Below are positions 55,377 to 64,000 of a stretch of 64,000 nucleotides of DNA, piece by piece. Position numbers and translations under genes: made by a program. The stretch's first letter is position 1. The number at the start of each line of letters is the position of its first letter. This DNA comes from Sporobolomyces roseus (Eukaryota > Basidiomycota > Microbotryomycetes > Sporidiobolales > Sporidiobolaceae), in NCBI GenBank assembly GCA_016617785.1, contig JADILM010000002.1, positions 62,001 to 126,000 of the forward strand. Direction: 5' to 3'. Below the pieces are notes generated by a model. That model worked only from the letters and a program-made list of their open reading frames with translations, had not been told where the DNA came from and did no database searches.

Positions 55377-58300
55377 ATGACTTCTCTCTCCTCTCGGCCT
55401 TCCTCGTGGGCGGCAAACGAATCGCAGCGTCTTCACTCACGTCCTCTCAGCACCTCTTCCTCGACCAGACCACTGTCAGTCGCTTCGACCATCAGCTCTC
55501 AATATTCTCAGTCCTCGCTCACCGGAAATCGTCGAAGACGTTCAACCGCTCTTCTCGAACTCGATCTCAACTCGGACTGTCGTGATGATACACCTTCGAA
55601 GCGCTCTATTCGCAACTCAATTTTGCGTGCTCAAGAGGTGCTGCGAGCGAGTGAGCGGCAGAGGGAGTTAGAAAGGAGGAAGGAGAGGGCGGGGTTGAGG
55701 GCGCGTCAAGTCAATCGCAGTGCTCAGTTCATCGAACATCTGGAGGACGATACTACGGAGGAATTGGACGTCGATGGATCGGCCCACTACGAAGCAAAAA
55801 CGTCGAAGAAACGATTCAGTCCCAGTCGACTGCTCCGAAAAGCTCGATCGATCCCTACAGAGCTCTTGCTAAGTCCTACACCAACTCGACCTAGCTCGAC
55901 AAACGGCACTCACCTAGTTCAGAATCGCTATCCCGAACCATCGCGAATTCCTCCTCGTCCCGCTTCATCCGCCGACGTCCTCAATCCTACCTCTCAATCA
56001 CACTCCTTCCTCACTCCTTCTGATCCCGCGACTATCTCTCGCTGCCGCTACGATACACTCCCCACTCGCCTCGATCGACTCCCACTCCCTGTCATCGAAC
56101 CAACTTCGAAGTTTTCAGCTTCTTCTGGCGATTCAATCGTTCACATCGTATTCGACGAGAACGATGGTGGTCAAGCTGTTCGACTCAAGGATCGAGCTCG
56201 TTCGTTCAGTAAAGCTTCGACGAGCGGATTCAAAGCGATGGGAAACAGGATGAAGTCGAAAACTCCGAGCAAACTCAATCTTCGAAAGAAACCTAGTCTC
56301 GCTGGAATCTTCCGAGATCCCGAACCTGCAGGAGGAGGAGGAGGTAATGATCACTACCTCAAAGCTCCACGATCCGGACAATCAAGATCAACCTCGAAAG
56401 GTTCCTCTCGAATTCCTACGTTCGGTCATCGACAGAATGAGAGCGTCAGCTCATCGGCTCCCTCGACCGATCAGGATAGCAAGCGTAAGGAAGGAGGATC
56501 TCGACTCGGTTTCTTCCGATCTGCTCTCCGCGACTCGACGAATACCGCTTCTTCCGGATCTCGACCCCGTTCTTCCGGTACCGTTTCACCCTCGATCATT
56601 TCTCGTCCTCTCTCCGTCTCGACTGGTGGAGGATCCTCGTCGGACAAGCGACTGTCGGAAGTAACGAGCTCCTCGGGGACTTCGAGTGGAAATGGAGAAG
56701 GGAAAGTGAGTTGGGCGACGAAGTTGGGGAGGACGATCAAGGGAAAGAACGTTGCGGCGAAGAGAGCGCTCTTCGAAAGCAAGAGCAAGAGGATCTCTCC
56801 TCCGATCGTTCAGCTCGCTGAGAAAGTCAAGGTCGGTAGTCGTGAGTCTCTTTCGTACATTCGCGCTCATTTCGCATTTCTGAGCTGATATTGGACTTCT
56901 TCCGACAGCTTCTCCTCGCAACACAACGACTCGTCCTCCTTCTCGGATCCCCGTCGCTTCTCTTTTCACCGCTCAAGACGAACCAGCTCCTCCCGTTCGT
57001 CCTCGCCGACCCTCGAGTGGTCTCATCTCTTCCGACGACACCACTTTCTACGGTCACCGAGTTCCTGCTTCAGCCTACGACGCGGTGGCCTCGCTCAGCT
57101 CTACGGCTCCACGAGTAAAAGCGAAATCGAGTGTTCCAATCGCAAAAAGTCGTCAAATGCAAAAAGTCGACGAGAACTCTCAGCCTCCTGTGCCAAACTT
57201 CGACTCAATTCGACCTCGCGCCATCGTCGACTCGAGGACAAGGCTACCCTTTTCCGATCTCGTACTTCTTCCTCCAGCAGAAATCATACCCGCTCGATCC
57301 ATCCCCTCTCGCAAACTCACCCTCAAAAAGTTGGAACGAGAACTCGTCGACCCTGCCTCGCCTGACCGACCTCGCTCTCTCCTGACTCCCTCGCCATCTT
57401 CTTCGGATAACGACGATCTTCGATGCCCAAGTCCCGCTAGATCATTCCGCTCCCCAAGTCCAGCTCGATTTCGAGACTTACTCCCTTCTGGAACGGCTTC
57501 GAGTCCTGAACGAAACGACCAAGGATTACCGATGCCGGTACAACAAGCGAGTCCGAAGAGTGTGAGCTCGAAGGGCAGCCCCAGGAGACGAGCTGCTCTA
57601 GGACCTGAGCAAGTCATCTGCATGACTGATGCTCGAGACCGAACTGGTGAGCTTCTCCCTCTTCCTCTTCCATTCACCTCGAACTCAACCTCTCTTGTAC
57701 TCGCAGGTCCTATCTCCGAAGTTCGTGGAGCAACGACTGATCTCGCCGACTTGCTCTCTGGACTCGAAGAGACTCGAGACTATGATCGATCTCGCAGCAT
57801 CCCTTCTCCTCGTCGTCCCGCCCTTCAACCTGCCTTACCACCTCTTCCCGCTTCTCTTCGTCAACACCTTCCTCACATCGAATCGATCGAATCCCTCCGT
57901 TCAACCGTTTCCGACGTTCCCGATGATCTCAAAGATTTGATCAATACCGTCGACGATCACATCTCTGAAGTCGACATTCCCTCGTTCTCGATTGAAGGAT
58001 TTGGACTACATGATCGAGGATTCGCCGACGAAGGATTCGACTTGAGCTCTTCGGACGCTGAAACAAGCGAGGAGGATGTCGAACACTTCGCAGCTCCGTT
58101 CAACCCAAGTCTTGAACTACTCTCTGTTCAACATCAGCACACAAACAACGGCTTTAGCAGCGATTCAGCGACTTCTACAATGGGATTCGATTACACTGCA
58201 TCAAGTTTCGAAGGTCACATCTCTACGGCAGCGGACGTTCTTCGAGGCATGCTCAACGTCGGCTTACCACCTCTCTCCACCGGTCCGACATTCTCCGAGC

Positions 58301-60602
58301 TGTGTGAGCTGCCCGACGAGGAATCGAGTGAAGCGACAACGGAGGAAAGTGAAGATGAGTCGGGAAATTCGTTAAGAAGCAGTGTTCGAGAAGCGCTCGA
58401 TGTCGGTCGTCCTACTATAAGCCTACTGACTGCTCAGTCTCCCGCTTGAATGATCGCTGACTGACTTGTCGTTGATCTCCTAGGCTGGAGAGAAAATGTT
58501 TGATCGAGTCGACTTTGAAGTTTCGCTTACCGCTCTAGTCGACGGCCCTTCACTTCCCTCATCTCCCGCTCAAGAACGTTCAAGACCGAGTATAGTCGCC
58601 GCTTCTTTTGCACTGGGTCACCTCCGTCACGACAGTGTTATCTCCTCGTCTGAAGGATCTTCCGAAAGTACCGGTTTCTCCCTCGTCAACGCTTCCCCAA
58701 CTCCGAATCCCTCTTCTGGTCGGCCTCTTCGTCACAGTCTCGCTAGATACTCGCAAGATCGTCAACCTCTCAACCGTCCGAGTCACCATGCTCGTCCACA
58801 ATCGTCGTCTTCTTCCGAACAAGGTCCTTCGCCAAACGACTCTACAAACCTCTCACTCGTTGCGAGTAGTCGTTCGACGCAGCTCAGTATCTCCTCAATC
58901 ACCAGCTCCCCTTGTCCGGTCCCTCGAAATCGACGCGTACCAATGCTCACGACTCAACAAAGAGCGCCTCCGCTACAACCCTCGTTCCGCTTTCCACCCG
59001 AAAACGACAAGGCCGCAACGATCAAGGCAGCACAGCTGAGTAGGATGGATGTACCGCTCGAGGAACCCGACAGCGAGTCAACGACTCCTCCTGAGATCGA
59101 ATCCTCGGTCGAATTCCCACTTCGAGAAGCGAAATGTGAGCTCTTTTCTCAATCTTTCCTCTGTCATAGCTGATTAACTTTGTTCGGAGAGTAGCTTCGA
59201 CATCACCTCGCTTCGTTCGGCCCCTCAGAGCGACTAGACCTGGTCAAGCGATTCCTCAACCAGTGCTTCTCGAAGAAGACGAACTCGAAAGTCCTCTCAT
59301 ACCTCCGGACACCCCTCCTCCTTCGTCACCCTCGATCTCGAGTAGCGATCACGCAGGCTTACACGTCTCTTCTCAACACTCTCAAGAGGAGGAAGATGGA
59401 CATCATTCGATTTCGCACAATCGTCAAACCTCGACTTCTTCTAGCATGATTCAATCCATCATTGTCGAGGAGAGCGAAGATGGTCGACAAGAACACTTCG
59501 AGTCTTTTGCTCATCCTCTTTCGCCGATCGTCGAACCTCACTCGCCCTCTCAGCTACCTTCGTTCGAAAACGCTCAGGAGGAACAAGACTTCGAGGAAAG
59601 TTATGAGGACGTTCTCGACAGCGAAGAAGACTATGACTACACTGCTCAAGATCCTGACGTGACTCGCAAGTTTGTCCATCTGAACTACGAAGCGGAAACC
59701 GAGATTCGACGAAGTCAGACTATTTGGCCGGACACTGAACGTTCGCGAGATGCAGTAGCTGGTGAGTCTGTCACTCGCTTCTCCATCGCGCTCAGGACGT
59801 CGCTGATGATCACGCTCGTACGACTAAGTATTCAACGCCCCGAAAACTTACTATGCGATTCTCGATTTCTTGTTCGCCTCTCAAAACCGCTTCCCATCCC
59901 CACCCCATCTCACTCGCCTGAGCTCTTTTGTCCCTATCGCCTTCGCCGATCCACCTACTCCACCTTCACCAGTCTCTCCCATCTCTCCAATTTCCCCTGT
60001 CGAAATCCCTTCGCCGCTTCACGATTCGACTGGACCTTTCCTCTCATCGACACCTCCTTCTCCCGAGCCCGAACCATTTTCGAACTTCGCTCCTATCGAA
60101 GTGGTTCCACTCAAACCTATCCAACCTCTTCGCAAAGTTCTCGGCAACAAATCGGTCAACAACGCTCTCTCGAATTCAACATCTTCGCCGATGAAAGAGG
60201 ATGCACTCTCGCCTTTCACTGCTCTTCCTCCTCGACTCGGCTCAAAACTTCGGGGACTACGAGCGAAAGTTAGTCCAGAGAAGAAGAAGAAAGTTGATAC
60301 AGCGTTTTTGGGAGATGCAGCTTCGAGAAGGCGACAAACTCAGTTCAACGCTGCACAGAGAAAGCTCGAAGGAGCCGGTTCACCTTCCGAACAGAGAAGC
60401 GATGAGGATACGGATAGTACTGGAGTGCTCGAAGCGAAGGGAGAAGCAACTGATGAATTCACCTTCAGCAGGTAAGTCTCCCCCTTTCTTTCCCCGTTGC
60501 GATGCCTTGACTTGACCTTTGTCTCCTCGCTGCAGAACTCCTCCTAGTGCGACATCCCGACCTCGCGTCCGACGCAGGACTGTCGTTTCTGCCCTTCGCT
60601 AG
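55377..60602 (+). CDS. Very large Ser/Pro-rich protein of unknown function
   Basis: Six or seven exons from the ATG at 55377 (MTSLSSRPSSWAANESQRLH) to TAG 60600-60602 give roughly 1,570 residues. The frame is open to a TTG at 55314, but that is not used as a start. The N-terminal part has a charged helix (ERQRELERRKERAGLRARQV) and basic Ser-rich stretches (SKRSIRNSILRAQEVLRAS; GRTIKGKNVAAKRALFESKS). The middle is Ser/Pro-rich with acidic patches. A short ordered segment (FNAPKTYYAILDFLFASQNR) follows the last large intron. The C-terminus is basic (RGLRAKVSPEKKKKVDTAFL; SRPRVRRRTVVSALR). No catalytic domain or membrane span seen. Probably a phosphorylated scaffold or cytoskeletal/cell-polarity factor, by composition only. 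Confidence 0.6.
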
Positions 60603-60918
60603 TTTCATCTTTCTGTTTCCGCCTCGTCACTTTCTCACCTTTGCAACTTTGTGTTTTGAACCTCCCGTCCTGCCCAAATATGGTGAGAACGAATCTATAA
60701 TGCAGCGTGTAAGTGAAAGGGGTAAAGTAAGAACGAGAGTGGCACAAAACAGCAGAAAGCACAGACACAAAGAGGGAGAGGAGGGAGAGGGGGAAGATTA
60801 AGCGACGAAATGAAGTTAAAACGAACAAGTAGAAACGAAGAATAAAAGATCTCTATCCGACCGAAAGCTTCCTCCTCTGAAGAAGATCCTCTAAACGAAA
60901 CGAAAGGAAACGAAATCT
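60603..60918. other. Convergent intergenic region
   Basis: 3' regions of the large Ser-rich gene and the permease; A-rich towards the right. No gene seen. Confidence 0.4.
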
Positions 60919-63531
60919 CTACATCATCCAATCCCACACCTTCTGCAACACAGTCTTGGTCTCCCTCTCGTGCATCAACGCTTGCTCATCTTCCATCTCA
61001 TCGAGTACCCTTCGTCCAGATTCAAAGTCCATCGCATCGAGACTGACCCATTTAGACTTGGTCCAGAATTTGTAAACGAAGTAGACGATGAAGAAGAAGG
61101 GGATTCCGATGTATGCGCAGACGAAGACTTCGGGGTCCCAAGATCCATCGAGGAATACGTAGTAAGAGTTGAAGAGGATGACGAGGATTAGGAGAATGAG
61201 TCCGATGAAAGCTGAGTAAGGTTGCATGGGAGATTTGTAGGCGAAAGTGTTGCGGTCGATTCCTTGACGCTCTGTGCGACCAGTACTTCATTCGATCAGC
61301 TCCGAGGCATCAGATCGAAGCGAAAGTGTACGCACTGCATCCGTAGTAGAATCGAAGGAAGGTGAAGTTGATGACAGCCCAGTTGATAATACCAGTCTGT
61401 ACACGACCAATTCGTATCAGTCTCAAGTCGATCAGACGACTGAGTAGAGAAGAAAGACATACGATAGAAGTGATAGTAACGAGATCGTTGAAAGCACGTT
61501 CAGCAGTAGTTCCGACGTTCATATAAGCCAAAAATCCGACCAAGCAAGTGACGAGTAAAGCGTAGATGGGTAATCCACCTTTCGTGCATCTCGCGAGGAT
61601 CTTGGGTGCTTGTCCGTCACGGGCGAGACCGTAGAGAGTTCGGGAAGCGGCGTAGAGGTCAGAGTTTCCGGCGGAGAAGGCGGCGATGAGGATCACGGCG
61701 TTGATGATTGAGGGGAGAGCACTGATGCCTGCTCGTTGAATACCGATGCTGTAAGGAAGAACGCTCGCATATCGTCAGTATTGTGAAGCTGAGCTGGAGA
61801 GAAGTCTTAACTCACACCCAAGGAGAAGCCGAAGCATCCGAGTTACCCAAGAGGCGTTCGTCGTTGGGCGAAACGATCAAAGTCATGCACATTATACCAA
61901 TGACCTGAGTTTCATCTCGCTCAAGTCAGTCAATCGAATCATGACTGATGAAGTGATGGAGAAACTCACGTAGAAAAAAGCGATACGCCAGAAGACTCGC
62001 TTGATAGCCTTGGGGACATTTCGACGAGGGTTCTGAGCCTCTCCTGCTGCGAGAGCGACAATCTCGGTACCAAGGAAAGAGTAGGATGCCTGTATGTCGA
62101 CGAATCAAGCTCAGTATCACTTCCGAACGAGCGGACTCAGCGAGATTCTCAGACGCACCTGAACAAATACGGTAAGGAAAGCGAGGAATTGACCCTTTGC
62201 TCCGCCGATACCATTCTGTTGTTGGAAAGGAACTGAGTTCCAATATCTGCGAGAAACGATTTCGGTGAGTGATTCGTCGATAAATGAACGAGAAGAAGGG
62301 AGATCAAGTGAGCTCACCTGAATCCAATTGGGTACTCATTTGGGTCTGATCCGGGGATACCTCCAGCAGTGATAATGATAGACAAGATCATGAGACCGAG
62401 AAGAGCGACGATTTTGATGAGTGAGAACCAGAATTCAGCCTGTGCTCTCAAACCTCGAAGTCAGCTCTTGTAATTCATCAAGAGACACTTCGAGCGAAAC
62501 AAGAAACGCACCTCTCCGAATGCACGAGCACCTAGGAAGTTGAAAGAAGCGATCACGATCAAGAAAACGGTCAACCATACGGCGACGTGAACTTCTGCTG
62601 CTCCGGGCCAGTAATCGAGTACGAGTGCTGCTGCGACGACTTCTAGTGGGAAAGTCATTGCCCCTGTACAAGAACGATCGGGAGGGATGAGTTTTCGCAA
62701 TGAGATTCGTCACCGACCAACATCGACGTACAGGATGCCCAATAATTCCATCCAAGTGCGAAACCTATCAACAACCATTCCAGATCAGTCCTGAGCGTTG
62801 TTGGAGGAGGAGAGAGAAGTGGAAAACTGACCTAGTGCTGGATCGCAGAAACGAGAAGCGTAATGAACGAAAGCACCACTAACAGGGAACATCGTAGTCA
62901 TCTGTTCGACGTCAGAAGTTCATTGTATTGATCAGCATTCGTGATTGCGAGCAGCGTCGTGAGGAAGTCGAGTCAGGAGGAATCGAGAGTTTTCGAAGAA
63001 CTCACCTCTCCCAAAGCGGTCATCATGGTCCAAACGATTCCTGACATGATTACGTATCCCAACCAACATCCGACGGTACCCGCACTAGCTAAAGCACTTC
63101 CAGCACCAACGAACAGACCTACGAAACGAGATTCGAAAGTCAGAATTCCTTCTTTCAATATCTATCTTGACATCTGAAAGAAGTATCGACTTGAAACGTA
63201 CCAGTTCCGATCGTTCCTCCCAACGCAATCATCTTCATTGATTGAACCATAGCGAAAAGAATAAGAGGGAAGCAGATTCGAGAAAGCGAGAGTCAATAAC
63301 CTTTTTTTCGCTCATTTCTCGCGAATCAGATTCTTAATTCGAACAACTCACTTGTAAATGCCTAGCTTTCAGCGTCCTCTTGACCTGACCTTGTGAATGA
63401 CCGTCTACTCCCTCATAGTTGAAGATATTCTTTTCTACTCCCTCTCCATGTCTCCTCTCTCCTTCCCCTGACGCTTCCCCTAATGATCCAGATTCTAATT
63501 TGGTTGGTTCTTTCTCAACGATATCTGCCAT
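60919..63531 (-). CDS. Amino-acid permease, APC superfamily (YAT type)
   Basis: Plasma-membrane amino-acid/proton symporter with about 12 spans. Exon 1 from the ATG at 63531 is a hydrophilic N-terminus with ARHLQ. The next exon begins with the invariant MIALGGTIGTGLFVGAGSAL. Further segments: FVHYASRFCDPALGFALGWN, VLDYWPGAAEVHVAVWLTVF, ASYSFLGTEIVALAAGEAQN with PRRNVPKAIKRVFWRI, SAGNSDLYAASRTLYGLARD, AQGIDRNTFAYKSPMQPYSA and a last exon ending LQKVWDWMM at TAG 60919-60921. About ten exons. The GTEIVALAAGEAxNPRR and LYAASRTLYGLA motifs are diagnostic for the fungal YAT family. Substrate range cannot be read from the sequence. Confidence 0.93.
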
Positions 63532-64000
63532 CTAAACCTAGTGCTTGAGAGGGTGGCGGTAGAAAGTGACGAAAGGAGAGAGGAGAGAGTAAAAATAGGT
63601 TTTTGAGTCAGGAATGATCTCCTCCGAATAGATTCCGCGGATGAGTGATTGATAAGCGATAAGTTTGACAGAGGTTGTTGTTGCGATGGAGAGGTGTGTT
63701 GAGGAGCAGAAGTAGAGGAGGGAGGGAGGAGGACAAGAGAGAGGAGGAGAAAAAATCGACTCCGCAAACTTGAAAAAAAAGAAAAGTTTTTCGGTCGGAT
63801 GGGTCGGGAGGAGTAACGAGGAAGGAGGAGCTCCAGGTTGAAATCGTCAACGGCCCAATACTTCTTCCACGCTGTCGTCGAACAACGCTCTGTCGCTGTC
63901 CTCGAAAAATTCGCGTGAGTAGCGACGAAAGAGATATCGATGCTTTCGACTCAACGGCCGAGTGCGACAGGAGTCAGGATGACGACGACGGAGCTCTCTT
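63532..64000. other. Upstream region of the permease gene, to the window edge
   Basis: Contains A-runs (63773-63781) and GA-rich stretches. The last 120 bp may be the start of a further gene, but no exon could be supported. Confidence 0.35.

Overview
The window is nuclear DNA from a fungus, most likely a basidiomycetous yeast or relative. Most introns are 50-80 nt, with GT..AG ends and a CTGAC/CTGAT-like branch site just before the acceptor. Almost every gene is cut by several of them, genes are packed on both strands, and the recognisable proteins (Sen54, Msh2, Got1, SmE, a complex I B8 subunit, two R-SNAREs, a serine palmitoyltransferase small subunit, a fungal tetraspanin) are eukaryotic and fungal in type. 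Assignment to Pucciniomycotina is only an impression. I saw no rRNA, tRNA, CRISPR array, transposon or viral gene.

Layout. 0-12 kb: the 3' end of an unknown gene, a full-length ABCG transporter, a Ser-rich protein, a VAMP7-type R-SNARE and SEN54. 12.1-18.6 kb: an accessory island of four tandem same-strand genes (called A, B, C and D here). Each encodes a signal peptide, a Kex2-type Lys-Arg site and the same helical domain with introns in phases 0, 1 and 2. A carries two copies of the domain joined by a Ser/Thr-rich linker, and the second copy is cut by an in-frame TAA. 19-30 kb: a small membrane protein divergent from MSH2, a tetraspanin, an S49 (SppA-like) peptidase with a 21-unit hexanucleotide repeat in its coding sequence, and a small hypothetical gene. 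30-43 kb: an F-box protein, a GH105-like hydrolase with a possible GPI tail, an FAF2-like UBX protein, GOT1, an SPT small-subunit-like gene, SmE and an NDUFA2 homologue. 43-48 kb: two tandem paralogues (Z1, Z2) that share a Pro-rich C-terminal half, then synaptobrevin. 49-64 kb: an acidic/Ser-rich protein, a glomulin/Ybp-like protein, a very large Ser/Pro-rich protein and an amino-acid permease.

Themes. Secretory-pathway genes are frequent (two R-SNAREs, Got1, FAF2-like ERAD factor, SPT subunit, S49 peptidase), but they are ordinary housekeeping genes and nothing shows that they act as one cluster. The best candidates for something undescribed are the four-gene secreted family at 12.1-18.6 kb and the Z1/Z2 pair. 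Gene structure is also unusual: microexons of 5, 8 and 14 nt, a start codon split by an intron, a GC-AG intron, a possible 35-nt intron, and 250-380-nt introns in several small conserved genes.

Exon boundaries were inferred by eye from splice signals, frame and protein-family conservation. No transcript data or database search was available.
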